Positions 13,240-20,405 of a stretch of DNA of 20,459 bases are shown piece by piece. The stretch comes from Actinomycetes bacterium (GTDB lineage Bacteria > Actinomycetota > Actinomycetes > Actinomycetales > Cellulomonadaceae): positions 1 through 20,459 of the forward strand of contig JAEYNO010000403.1 of NCBI GenBank assembly GCA_023412515.1. The letters are read 5' to 3'. Made by a program: the position numbers and the translations under genes. Each line of letters starts with the position of its first letter. Within the stretch, counting starts at the first letter, position 1. Under the pieces are notes generated by a model. The model saw nothing but the letters and a program-made list of their open reading frames with translations. It made no database searches and was not told the origin of the DNA.

Positions 13240-15897
13240 CTACATCTGCATGTCCACGAACCGCGAGTAGTGCCCCTGGAACGCGACGGTGATGGTGTCG
13301 GTGGGGCCGTTACGGTGCTTGGCGACGATGAGGTCGGCCTCGCCCGCGCGCGGGGACTCCTTCTCGTACGCGTCCTCGCGGTGCAGCAGGATCACCATAT
13401 CGGCGTCCTGCTCGATGCTGTTGTGAACGGCGATGCCGTTGGCGATGAAGTTGTGGGTGCCGACCACCGTCGCGTCGTAGACCGCCTGCTCACCCGCGGG
13501 CTCGATGGCCACGACCTCGTCCCAGAGCAGGTCGTTGACCGCCATGATCTCCAGGTCCTCCGACTCGAGGACCTCGGCGATGCGACCGAGACGCTGCCGC
13601 GACGGCGAGTGCTTCCACATGGTCGATCCGCAGAACTGCGTCCCGATCGCCTCAGCGAACTGCCGGTGCGTCATGCCACGCTCCACGAGCAGCTCCCGCA
13701 CGTCGTCCCACACCTGGCGTGGCACGGTGTCGACGTTCGTGTTCGCGCGCGTGTCGCGGATGATCTGCAGCAGTCGGTCGGCGAGGACACCACGCGCCCC
13801 GTGGACGCCGATCTCCTGCAGGAACCGCCGCTGGTCGTCGACCCCGGACACGTCGAGCGTCCAGCCGCCGCGGTAACCGGCCTTCGAGGTGGCACGGATC
13901 CGGGTCGAGATGCCGAACCGCAGCAGCAGGCGCGACAGGTCGTCGACCAGCCGTCGCGACGTCGAGGCGTAGTACACCCGTCCGGAGCGACCGTTGGCGT
14001 TGACCGTGACCGATCCGTCGGTGGCCCAGATGTGCCGGAGGAAGAGGGCGATCTGTGGCTTGGGCAGGTGGAAGACGGACGTAGGCACGAACTTCTCGTG
14101 GCTCCGGGCGCCGAACAGACCGAAGTCGTCGAGCCACTCAGCCACGGGGTTCCGCTTGCCGCGTGCCAACCGGTACGGCGCCGGCAGACGCAGGGTGGTG
14201 ACGCGCGCGGCCGCGTAGTCGTCCCTGATCGGCGTGATGCCGAAGACCCCCGCCGCCTCGGAGACGGCCTGCAGGTTCGCCTCGTCGATCGACGCATACC
14301 TGATGGGCTGCCGCTTCACGAAGGATCCGTCGCCGATGAGGTGCGCCAGCATCACGACCTTGCGGTCGTCCCACGCCGCGGACATCTCCGGCCCGGGCAC
14401 GTGCCGCGGGACGCCCAGCCGCGACCCGACCTCCAGCTCGCCGAGCGGCGTCCACCCCTCGTACGTCAGGAAGGGGTGGTTGGCCGTGGCCGTCACCTCC
14501 TTGCCCGACGCGAGCCGCAGCCGGTACACGGGCTTCACACCCGTCGGGAAGACGTGCGTCAGGTGGCGCCGCACGTACTGGAGACGGTCGTCGAGCGCCC
14601 AGATCGGCACGTCCTTGTGCCCGAGCGCGTACATCTCCCCCAGCGTCGTCTCGGCGCCGGTGTCGGCGCGCAGCACACGGGTGTCCTCGGTGAGGCAGCC
14701 GGACTCACGCAGGTCGCTCATCGCGGGCCGCTTGTCGGTGCGCTGCTCAGGCCCACGGTTCAGCTGCGAGATCGCGATGACGGGGACCTCGAGCTCCTTG
14801 GCGAGCAGCTTGAGCGCACGCGAGAACTCCGAGACCTCCTGCTGGCGGGACTCGACGCGCTTGCCGGACGTCATGAGCTGCAGGTAGTCGATGACGACGA
14901 GCTTGAGGTCGTGCCGCTGCTTGAGGCGCCGGCACTTGGCGCGGATCTCCATGAGCGACATGTTCGGGGAGTCGTCGATGAACAGCGGGGCCTCGCTGAT
15001 GCGGCCCATGGTCGCGGCGATCTTCGCCCAGTCCTCCTCGCCCATCTGCCCGGTGCGCAGCTTCTGCAGGTGCACGCGCGCCTCGGCGGACAGCAGACGC
15101 ATCGTGATCTCGTTGCGGCTCATCTCGAGCGAGAACACGACGGCGGCCATGTCGTGCTTGATCGCGGCCGACCGGACGATGTCGATTCCCACCGTTGACT
15201 TACCGATGGCAGGCCTCGCCGCGATGACGATCATCTGCCCGGGGTGCAGACCGTTGGTCAACCGGTCCAGGTCCGAGAACCCGGTGGGCACGCCGATCAT
15301 GCCCTCGCCGCGGTGACCCGCGGCCTCGATCTCGTCGACCGTGCCGCCGATGATCTCCGACAGCGGCAGGTAGTCCTCGGACGCGCGGCGCTCGGTGACG
15401 GCGTAGACCTCGGCCTGCGCGTTGTTGACGAGCTCGTCGACGTCGCCGCCGTCGGTCGCGTACCCGAGCTGCACGATGCGCGTGCCCGCCTCGACGAGCT
15501 TGCGCAGGATCGACCGCTCGCGCACGATCCGCGCGTAGAAGCCCGCGTTCGCCGCCGTGGGTACCGACGCGATGAGCGTGTGCAGGTACGCCGCGCCGCC
15601 GATGCGCGCGATGTCGCCGCGCTTCGTCAGCTCGTCCGACACCGTGATGGCGTCGGCGGGCTCGCCGCGGCCGTACAGGTCGATGATCGCGTCGTAGATC
15701 GCCTCGTGCGCGGGGCGGTAGAAATCCGTGCCGCGCACCTGCTCGATGACGTCGGCGATCGCGTCCTTGCTGATCATCATGCCGCCGAGCACCGACCGCT
15801 CGGCATCGAGGTCCTGCGGGGGCGTGCGGTCGAAACCGCCGCCGCCCCGGTTCCCGCTGTCCGGCGGCGCGCCGTACTCGAGGTCCTCGATGGTCAA
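13240..15897 (-). CDS. dnaB: Replicative DNA helicase DnaB, interrupted by an intein
   Basis: The 885-residue precursor gives a 459-residue DnaB after splicing. The N-extein (1-400) has the DnaA/primase-interacting N-domain (TPPQDLDAERSVLGGMM), Walker A RPAIGKST (about 228-235), Walker B VVIDYLQLM and the arm ISQLNRGPEQRTDKRP. The 59-residue C-extein begins SIEQDADMVILLHR and ends YSRFVDMQM. DnaB is the ring helicase that opens the fork and is loaded at oriC. I place the start at TTG 15897 because DnaB homologues in this group begin at xIEDLEYGAPPD; GTG 15936 (13 residues longer) is the alternative. A promoter lies at 16021-16049 and DnaA-box-like sites further upstream. The gene sits downstream of rpsF-ssb-rpsR-rplI in the usual actinobacterial order, but two small genes and a plus-strand MATE gene intervene. 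Confidence 0.95.
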   Translation of the reverse strand: MTIEDLEYGAPPDSGNRGGGGFDRTPPQDLDAERSVLGGMMISKDAIADVIEQVRGTDFYRPAHEAIYDAIIDLYGRGEPADAITVSDELTKRGDIARIGGAAYLHTLIASVPTAANAGFYARIVRERSILRKLVEAGTRIVQLGYATDGGDVDELVNNAQAEVYAVTERRASEDYLPLSEIIGGTVDEIEAAGHRGEGMIGVPTGFSDLDRLTNGLHPGQMIVIAARPAIGKSTVGIDIVRSAAIKHDMAAVVFSLEMSRNEITMRLLSAEARVHLQKLRTGQMGEEDWAKIAATMGRISEAPLFIDDSPNMSLMEIRAKCRRLKQRHDLKLVVIDYLQLMTSGKRVESRQQEVSEFSRALKLLAKELEVPVIAISQLNRGPEQRTDKRPAMSDLRESGCLTEDTRVLRADTGAETTLGEMYALGHKDVPIWALDDRLQYVRRHLTHVFPTGVKPVYRLRLASGKEVTATANHPFLTYEGWTPLGELEVGSRLGVPRHVPGPEMSAAWDDRKVVMLAHLIGDGSFVKRQPIRYASIDEANLQAVSEAAGVFGITPIRDDYAAARVTTLRLPAPYRLARGKRNPVAEWLDDFGLFGARSHEKFVPTSVFHLPKPQIALFLRHIWATDGSVTVNANGRSGRVYYASTSRRLVDDLSRLLLRFGISTRIRATSKAGYRGGWTLDVSGVDDQRRFLQEIGVHGARGVLADRLLQIIRDTRANTNVDTVPRQVWDDVRELLVERGMTHRQFAEAIGTQFCGSTMWKHSPSRQRLGRIAEVLESEDLEIMAVNDLLWDEVVAIEPAGEQAVYDATVVGTHNFIANGIAVHNSIEQDADMVILLHREDAYEKESPRAGEADLIVAKHRNGPTDTITVAFQGHYSRFVDMQM
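13420..14697 (-). mobile_element. Intein in DnaB with LAGLIDADG homing endonuclease
   Basis: 426 residues inserted after SDLRESG and before SIEQDAD, the DnaB-b site also used by the Synechocystis intein. Splicing residues are complete: Cys1 (CLTEDTRVL), block B T71-A-N-H74 (TATANHPFLT), block F VYDATVVGTHNF (about 407-418), and the C-terminal His425-Asn426 followed by Ser+1. The endonuclease has two LAGLIDADG motifs, LAHLIGDGS (117-125) and LRHIWATDGS (220-229), each with its acidic residue, so it may still be active. Residues about 341-375 (GMTHRQFAEAIGTQF, QRLGRIAEVL) resemble a small helix-turn-helix that could add DNA contacts. Codon use looks like the host's, slightly less extreme in GC, so it is not a very recent arrival by eye. 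Confidence 0.95.
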
Positions 15898-16020
15898 CCC
15901 GTCACCCACTCCAGCTCGCCCGCACCCGACGGACACCTGTCCTACCGGGACCCACCGACAGTCCCCGCGGACGCGCCCCGCACGGCGGGCGACGCAGCCG
16001 GTACCGGACCTGTCCTCGCG

Positions 16021-16049
16021 AGGCTAGGCCCCGGCCGCCGGGGACCCAA
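16021..16049 (-). promoter_or_regulatory. Candidate dnaB promoter
   Basis: On the minus strand TTGGGT (16049-16044), a 17-bp spacer and TAGCCT (16026-16021). The spacer is itself an inverted repeat (CCCCGG-CGG-CCGGGG). Transcription would start near 16014, giving a leader of about 115 nt to TTG 15897. Confidence 0.5.
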
Positions 16050-16056
16050 ACGGGTG

Positions 16057-16134
16057 TGTGCACAGACCGGTGGACAGCCTGTGGACAGCCCCTTCGGGCC
16101 TGTGTGCACAGGTTGGGGACACACCTGTGGACAG
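16057..16134 (-). promoter_or_regulatory. Cluster of DnaA-box-like 9-mers upstream of dnaB
   Basis: Five similar 9-mers in the same orientation: TGTGCACAG (16057-16065), GGTGGACAG (16069-16077), TGTGGACAG (16080-16088), TGTGCACAG (16103-16111) and TGTGGACAG (16126-16134) as read on the plus strand. TGTGGACAG is CTGTCCACA on the other strand, fitting the GC-rich actinobacterial DnaA box (YYRTCCACA); the others have one or more changes. The cluster sits directly behind the dnaB promoter. dnaA and dnaN are not in the window, so this is unlikely to be oriC itself. Confidence 0.5.
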
Positions 16135-16244
16135 ACCGGGTGAGAGCTCCGTCCGCCCGCTGCGACCGGCGCATACGCTGTGCACGTGCTGTGGAGCGAC
16201 GACTCTTCGACCCACGTTCACCAGGTGGACGCCTGAACCGCCCC

Positions 16245-17597
16245 GTGGACGCCTCCGACGACGCCTCGACCCCCCCGCCGCGCCCGCCGGGCGTCGACCG
16301 CCAGATCCTCGCGCTGGCCGTCCCTGCCCTCGGCGCGCTCGTCGCGGAGCCGCTGTTCGTGCTCGTCGACTCCGCGATGGTCGGCCACCTCGGCACCGAC
16401 GCGCTCGCCGGGCTCGCGCTCGCCTCGACCGTCCTCGTCACCGTCATCGGCCTGTGCGTGTTCCTCGCGTACGCCACGACCGCCGCGGTCGCCCGCCGGC
16501 TCGGCGCGGGCGACCGGCAGGGTGCGCTGCAGACCGGCGTCGACGGCATGTGGCTCGCGCTCGGCCTCGGGGTGCTGCTCGCCGGGCTCGCGTGGGTCGC
16601 CGCGCCCTGGGTGCTCGCCACGCTCGGGGCGCGCGGCGAGGTCGCCGTGCAGGCCGTCACCTACCTGCGCTGGTCCGTCCCCGGCCTGCCGGGCATGCTG
16701 CTCGTCCTCGCGGCGACGGGCGCGCTGCGCGGCCTGCAGGACACGCGCACTCCCCTCGTCGTCGCCGCGTCCGGCGCCGTCGCCAACGCCGCGCTCAACG
16801 CGGCCCTCATCTACGGCGCCGGGCTCGGGATCGCCGGGTCCGGGCTCGGCACCGCCGTCGCGCAGCTCGGCATGGCCGCGTGGCTCGTCGTCGTGGTGGT
16901 GCGCGGCGCGCGCGGCTCCGGGGCGCGCCTGACGCCCGCCGCGGGCGGCATCTGGGCCAACGCGCGCGCGGGCGTCCCGCTGCTGGTGCGCACCGCGACG
17001 TTGCGCCTCGCGATCCTGCTGACCGTGTGGACCGCCACCGGGCTCGGCGCCGCCGCGCTGGCCGGGCACCAGGTCGTCAACGCCGTGTGGGGCCTGACGG
17101 CGTTCGCGCTCGACGCCCTCGCGATCGCCGCGCAGGCCCTCGTGGGGCACGCGCTCGGCGCGCGCGACGTCGCCCGCACGCGCGCCCTGCTGCGGCGCAC
17201 GCTGCAGTGGGGCGTCGGCGCCGGGGCCGTGCTCGGCGTGCTCGTCGGGGCGCTCGCGCCGCTGTACGTGCGGGTCTTCTCCCCCGACCCCGACGTGCAG
17301 CGCGCCGCCGTCGTCGGGCTCGTGGTGGCGGCGGTCGCGCTGCCCATGGCCGGCTGGGTGTTCGTGCTCGACGGCGTGCTCATCGGCGCCGGCGACGGAC
17401 CGTTCCTCGCCTGGGCGGGCGTCGCGACCCTCGTCGCCTACGTGCCCGCCGCCCTCGCGGTGCACGCGTGGGCGCCGCCCGGTGCCGCCGGGCTCGCGTG
17501 GCTGTGGGTCGCGTTCGCGGTGGTCTTCATGGCCGCCCGCGCCGTCAGCACGGGGCTGCGCGCCCGCGGCACGCGCTGGATGGTCGTCGGCGCCTGA
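16245..17597 (+). CDS. MATE-family efflux transporter (DinF-like)
   Basis: A 450-residue inner-membrane antiporter with about 12 membrane segments in two six-helix halves. Family features: the first helix QILALAVPALGALVAEPLFVLVDSAMVGHLG, ATTAAVARRLGAGD after helix 2, GALRGLQDTRTPL between the fourth and fifth, and the second-half equivalents AGHQVVNAVWGLTAFALDALA and AQALVGHALGARD. MATE proteins export cationic drugs or metabolites using sodium or protons. The start is uncertain: GTG 16245 gives the usual length; GTG 16191, just behind a TACGCT -10 (16174-16179), would add 18 residues and be almost leaderless. It diverges from dnaB across the DnaA-box cluster, and its stop is 15 bp from a convergent gene. 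Confidence 0.88.
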   Translation: MDASDDASTPPPRPPGVDRQILALAVPALGALVAEPLFVLVDSAMVGHLGTDALAGLALASTVLVTVIGLCVFLAYATTAAVARRLGAGDRQGALQTGVDGMWLALGLGVLLAGLAWVAAPWVLATLGARGEVAVQAVTYLRWSVPGLPGMLLVLAATGALRGLQDTRTPLVVAASGAVANAALNAALIYGAGLGIAGSGLGTAVAQLGMAAWLVVVVVRGARGSGARLTPAAGGIWANARAGVPLLVRTATLRLAILLTVWTATGLGAAALAGHQVVNAVWGLTAFALDALAIAAQALVGHALGARDVARTRALLRRTLQWGVGAGAVLGVLVGALAPLYVRVFSPDPDVQRAAVVGLVVAAVALPMAGWVFVLDGVLIGAGDGPFLAWAGVATLVAYVPAALAVHAWAPPGAAGLAWLWVAFAVVFMAARAVSTGLRARGTRWMVVGA

Positions 17598-17612
17598 CCG
17601 GCCGGCGCGGCG

Positions 17613-17978
17613 TCAGTCGCCGCCGCCCCCACCACCGTCGCCGACACCGCCCACGTCACCGCCGGAGCCCGCGCCGGCGTGACCCGGTCCCGCGTCGTCC
17701 GTCGCGTCGTCGCCGCTCTGCCGGGTGCCGTCACCACCTGCCGTCGCGCCGCGACCGTCGTCCTCACGCTTCTCGTCCCCGCCCGGCGACGAGAACCACC
17801 CCGTCGCCATCGCCATGAAGACGATGCCGATCGTGAAGAACGCGATGCCGCCGCCGTCGGAGTCGCCCGCCATCTGCGTGATGCCCAGGACGAAGAACGT
17901 GACCCCGATCGCGAGGAACGCGCCGTCCTGCGCGCGCTTCGAGCGCGTGGTGCCGTCGGTGCGCGGCTCGTCGCTCAT
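17613..17978 (-). CDS. Small two-TM membrane protein with acidic Gly-rich tail
   Basis: A 121-residue protein: polar N-terminus (MSDEPRTDGTTRSKRAQDG), two membrane segments (AFLAIGVTFFVLGITQMAG at about 20-38 and GIAFFTIGIVFMAMATGWF at about 44-62), then a tail of about 58 residues rich in Gly and Asp, ending in a Gly run. I do not recognise a named family; it is similar in layout to its neighbour. ATG 17978 overlaps the neighbour's stop (ATGA), so the pair is cotranslated. The tail is probably disordered. Confidence 0.7.
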   Translation of the reverse strand: MSDEPRTDGTTRSKRAQDGAFLAIGVTFFVLGITQMAGDSDGGGIAFFTIGIVFMAMATGWFSSPGGDEKREDDGRGATAGGDGTRQSGDDATDDAGPGHAGAGSGGDVGGVGDGGGGGGD

Positions 17979-18238
17979 CGGTCGTCCTGCGCCGTGACCT
18001 CGGCCGCGCGCGTGCGGCGCACGTACGCACCCAGGTAGCCCGCAGCGGCCGCGGCGAGCACCGTCCCCACCGCGAGGAACGCGACGCCGAGCGTCATGTG
18101 GTCCTGCGCGGTCAGCACGCCGCCGAGCGCCAGGAGCGGCGCGCCCACCGCGAACATCGACCCCCCGACGGCCGCGTGCTGCGGGTTCGCCCCCGCCGCC
18201 GGTCGCGTCCGGTCGCTCGTGCGCTTCTGGGTGCCCAT
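17975..18238 (-). CDS. Small two-TM membrane protein
   Basis: An 87-residue protein with a basic N-terminus (MGTQKRTSDRTRPAAG), two hydrophobic segments (about 24-44 and 48-72) and a basic/polar end. The ATG at 18238 has a strong ribosome site (AGGAGG, 6 nt upstream). It is the first gene of a two-gene unit with the following membrane protein. The function is unknown. A possible -10 (TAGGCT, 18279-18274 on the minus strand) lies about 36 bp upstream. Confidence 0.75.
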   Translation of the reverse strand: MGTQKRTSDRTRPAAGANPQHAAVGGSMFAVGAPLLALGGVLTAQDHMTLGVAFLAVGTVLAAAAAGYLGAYVRRTRAAEVTAQDDR

Positions 18239-18273
18239 GCCGTGCCTCCTGGTTCGTCCTGACCTCTACGACG

Positions 18274-18279
18274 AGCCTA
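18274..18279 (-). promoter_or_regulatory. Possible -10 of the small membrane-protein pair
   Basis: TAGGCT on the minus strand at the right distance from the start codon at 18238 (leader about 29 nt). No convincing -35. The remainder of 18280-18425 shows nothing I can name. Confidence 0.3.
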
Positions 18280-18425
18280 GGCAGCGCGGCGTCCGCGCCC
18301 CACCGTCGCGCGACCGATCCTCACGCTCCGTCCCGAGGCGGAGGGAGCCGCGCTGGCACCGCGTGGTCTGCACCTGGCGGACGAGGATCACGACGGACGG
18401 ACGCCCGTCACCCGGCGCGGACGCG

Positions 18426-18461
18426 ACGAGGCCCGCACCGCCGGAGCGGTGCGGGCCTCGT
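18426..18461 (-). terminator. Terminator of the rpsF-ssb-rpsR-rplI operon
   Basis: ACGAGGCCCGCACCG (18426-18440) and CGGTGCGGGCCTCGT (18447-18461) form a perfect 15-bp stem with a 6-nt loop, starting 19 bp after the rplI stop. It is a typical GC-rich actinobacterial terminator without a T run. Confidence 0.8.
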
Positions 18462-18480
18462 GAGCTCACGCGGGAGCAGG

Positions 18481-18930
18481 TCAGGCGGCGACGACCTTGA
18501 CGGTCACCTTGGCCGAGACCTCGGGGTGCAGACGGACCTGCACCGCGTACTCGCCGAGCGTCTTGATCGCCTGGGCGACCTCGATCTTGCGCTTGTCGAC
18601 CGACGGACCGCCGACGGCCTTGATCGCCTCGGCGATCTCGGCCGTGGTGACGGCACCGAACAGACGGCCCGACTCGCCGGCCTTGGCCGGCACCGTGACG
18701 GCGTTCGCCTGGAGCGAGTCGCGCACGGCCTTCGCGTCGTCGAGCGTCGCGATCTCGCGCGCCTTCCGGGCACGACGGATCGCCGAGACGTCCTTCTCGG
18801 CACCCTTGGTCCACGGCGTGGCCAGGTTGCGCGGGATGAGGTAGTTACGGGCGTACCCGTCCTTCACCTCGACGACGTCGCCGGGGGCACCGAGACCGGT
18901 GACCTCGTGGGTCAGGATGATCTTCGCCAT
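18481..18930 (-). CDS. rplI: 50S ribosomal protein L9
   Basis: 149 residues, the normal length. The N-terminal rRNA-binding domain (MAKIILTHEVTGLGAPGDVV, VKDGYARNYLIPRNLA) is followed by the long connecting helix (about 41-75) and the C-terminal domain (GRLFGAVTTAEIAEAI, HPEVSAKVTVKVVA). L9 binds 23S rRNA at the base of the L1 stalk and helps keep the reading frame. ATG 18930 has GAAAGGA upstream. It is the last gene of the operon, 14 bp after rpsR. Confidence 0.97.
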   Translation of the reverse strand: MAKIILTHEVTGLGAPGDVVEVKDGYARNYLIPRNLATPWTKGAEKDVSAIRRARKAREIATLDDAKAVRDSLQANAVTVPAKAGESGRLFGAVTTAEIAEAIKAVGGPSVDKRKIEVAQAIKTLGEYAVQVRLHPEVSAKVTVKVVAA

Positions 18931-18944
18931 GGGTCAGTCCTTTC

Positions 18945-19181
18945 TCAGCGGGCCGACGACGAGTACGGCAGGAGGGCCATCTCGCGGGCGTTCTTGACCG
19001 CACGGGCGATCTGGCGCTGCTCCTGGACGGAGACGCCGGTCACGCGACGCGCGCGGATCTTGCCGCGGTCGGAGATGAACTTGCGGAGCAGAGCCGTGTC
19101 CTTGTAGTCGACCGTCTCGATCTTGGCGGCCTTGAGGGGGTTCTGCTTCTTCTTGGGCTTGCGGACGACGGGCTTGGCCAT
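18945..19181 (-). CDS. rpsR: 30S ribosomal protein S18 (cysteine-free form)
   Basis: 78 residues with the S18 core IETVDYKDTALLRKFISDRG, RARRVTGVSVQEQRQIARAV and LPYSS. It binds 16S rRNA as a heterodimer with S6, whose gene starts this operon. The N-terminus (KPKKKQNPLKAAK) has no cysteines, so this is the zinc-independent form. ATG 19181 has AAGGAGC upstream. A hairpin in the gap to ssb (19205-19228) may tune its level. Confidence 0.97.
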   Translation of the reverse strand: MAKPVVRKPKKKQNPLKAAKIETVDYKDTALLRKFISDRGKIRARRVTGVSVQEQRQIARAVKNAREMALLPYSSSAR

Positions 19182-19204
19182 CGTGGTGCTCCTTGTCTGT
19201 GGAG

Positions 19205-19228
19205 CCCCGAGCGTTGCCGTGCTCGGGG
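19205..19228 (-). other. Hairpin between ssb and rpsR
   Basis: CCCCGAGC and GCTCGGGG (8-bp perfect stem, 8-nt loop ACGGCAAC on the minus strand) fill the gap, ending 23 nt before the rpsR ATG. No T tract: an attenuator, RNA-processing site or 3'-end protector is possible. Confidence 0.5.
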
Positions 19229-19255
19229 ATGAGAATCAGGTGTGCGAGGCGCCGA

Positions 19256-19786
19256 TCAGAACGGGGGCTCGTCGGAGTAGCCGCCGCCGGACCCGCCCGC
19301 GGGCGTCGCCCACGGGTCGTCGGTCTGGCCGCCGCCACCGGAGGACTGACCCCCGCCGCTGAAGCCGCCGCCACCGCCGTAGCTGCCGCCGCCGCCACCG
19401 CCGAAGCCGCCACCGCCGGACCGCTGGGTCTTGGTGACCTTCGCGGTCGCGTACCGCAGCGACGGGCCGACCTCGTCGACCTGCAGCTCGTACACGGTGC
19501 GCTTCTCGCCCTCGCGGGTCTCGTACGAGCGCTGCACGAGGCGGCCCTGCACGATGACGCGGGTGCCCTTGGTGAGGGACTCGGCGACGGACTCGGCCGC
19601 CTCCCGCCAGATCGAGCACCGGAGGAACAGCGTCTCGCCGTCCTTCCACTCGTTGGACTGGCGGTCGAACGTGCGGGGCGTGGACGCGACGGTGAAGTTC
19701 GCGACCGCGGCGCCCGACGGGGTGAAGCGCAGCTCCGGGTCCCCGGTCAGGTTCCCGATCACCGTGATGGTGGTCTCGCCGGCCAT
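19256..19786 (-). CDS. ssb: Single-stranded DNA-binding protein
   Basis: 176 residues. An OB-fold (about 1-112: ETTITVIGNLTGDPELRFTP, ANFTVASTPR, FLRCSIWREAAESVAESL, GTRVIVQGRLVQRSYE) is followed by a glycine-rich linker (about 122-155, repeats of GGGGFGG/GGSYGG type) and the acidic tip DEPPF that recruits replication and repair partners. It protects single-stranded DNA during replication. ATG 19786 has GAGGAGG upstream. Its place between rpsF and rpsR is the classical one. The linker DNA is a run of GGN codons, prone to slippage. Confidence 0.97.
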   Translation of the reverse strand: MAGETTITVIGNLTGDPELRFTPSGAAVANFTVASTPRTFDRQSNEWKDGETLFLRCSIWREAAESVAESLTKGTRVIVQGRLVQRSYETREGEKRTVYELQVDEVGPSLRYATAKVTKTQRSGGGGFGGGGGGSYGGGGGFSGGGQSSGGGGQTDDPWATPAGGSGGGYSDEPPF

Positions 19787-19880
19787 GACGGCCTCCTCGC
19801 TCGTTCGTACGGTTCGGCTGCGGCGTGGTGCCGCGGGTGCTGGCGCCCGACGCTAGCGACGGGCACCCACACGGGCAGGC

Positions 19881-20174
19881 TCAGGCCTCGCGGCGCAGGA
19901 CCTTCGTGCGCAGGACGACCTCGTTGAGGCCGAGCTGACGGTCCAGCTCCTTGGCGGTCGCGGGCTCCGCGGTGAAGTCGACGACGGCGTAGATGCCCTC
20001 GGCCTTCTTCTTGATGTCGTACGCGAGGCGACGACGGCCCCAGACGTCCACCTTGTCGACCGTGCCACCGTCGGTCTTGACGACCGACAGGTACTTGTCG
20101 AGCGACGGGGCGACGGTGCGCTCCTCGATCTCGGGGTCGAGGATGATCATGATCTCGTACTGACGCAGGCTCAT
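19881..20174 (-). CDS. rpsF: 30S ribosomal protein S6
   Basis: 97 residues with the S6 pattern MSLRQYEIMIILDPEIEERT, GTVDKVDVWGRRRLAYDIKK, EGIYAVVDFTAEP and LGLNEVVLRTKVLR. It partners S18 on the platform of the small subunit. ATG 20174 is preceded by AGGAGGTGGGT; the in-frame GTG at 20180 lies inside that ribosome site and is rejected. It is the first gene of the operon, with a 130-nt leader that contains a hairpin resembling the S6:S18 control element. The 94-bp gap to ssb has no clear signal. Confidence 0.97.
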   Translation of the reverse strand: MSLRQYEIMIILDPEIEERTVAPSLDKYLSVVKTDGGTVDKVDVWGRRRLAYDIKKKAEGIYAVVDFTAEPATAKELDRQLGLNEVVLRTKVLRREA

Positions 20175-20197
20175 ACCCACCTCCTCTGGTCTTCGCG

Positions 20198-20216
20198 GTC
20201 ACGGTCGGTCCGTGAC
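20198..20216 (-). promoter_or_regulatory. Candidate S6:S18 autoregulatory leader hairpin
   Basis: GUCACGG (20216-20210) pairs perfectly with CCGUGAC (20204-20198) around the loop ACCGA, 23 nt before the rpsF ATG. Known S6:S18 leaders present an unpaired CCG in a hairpin that mimics the 16S rRNA site; a CCG is in this loop. A second hairpin, CTCGTCG/CGACGAG, lies further upstream near 20236-20260. Confidence 0.4.
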
Positions 20217-20310
20217 AGGAGGGTTCTCGTGCGTCTCGTCGTGACGCACCACCGACGAGGCGTCAGGGGTGCGGGCACGACGAACCGTCCGCGAGGGACG
20301 GCGATCGCCC

Positions 20311-20340
20311 AGACTACCGGCTCGTCGGCCTCCGACCGAA
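20311..20340 (-). promoter_or_regulatory. Candidate promoter of the ribosomal operon
   Basis: On the minus strand TTCGGT (20340-20335), 18 bp, TAGTCT (20316-20311). Transcription would start near 20304. The -35 is only a half match. Confidence 0.4.
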
Positions 20341-20405
20341 TCGCCCGGCGCCCGCGCCCGCCGGGCACGGACGGGCACGCCGGGCCACCGGCTCGCCCCC
20401 GTGCC

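Noticed and set aside
16057..16134. Chromosome origin (oriC)
   Set aside because: DnaA-box-like sites are present but dnaA and dnaN are absent and no AT-rich unwinding region is seen; a regulatory cluster is more likely.
16058..17818. 586-residue plus-strand frame overlapping the MATE gene
   Set aside because: Frame-shifted shadow, almost entirely Arg/Ala/Gly, while the other frame has a clear transporter.
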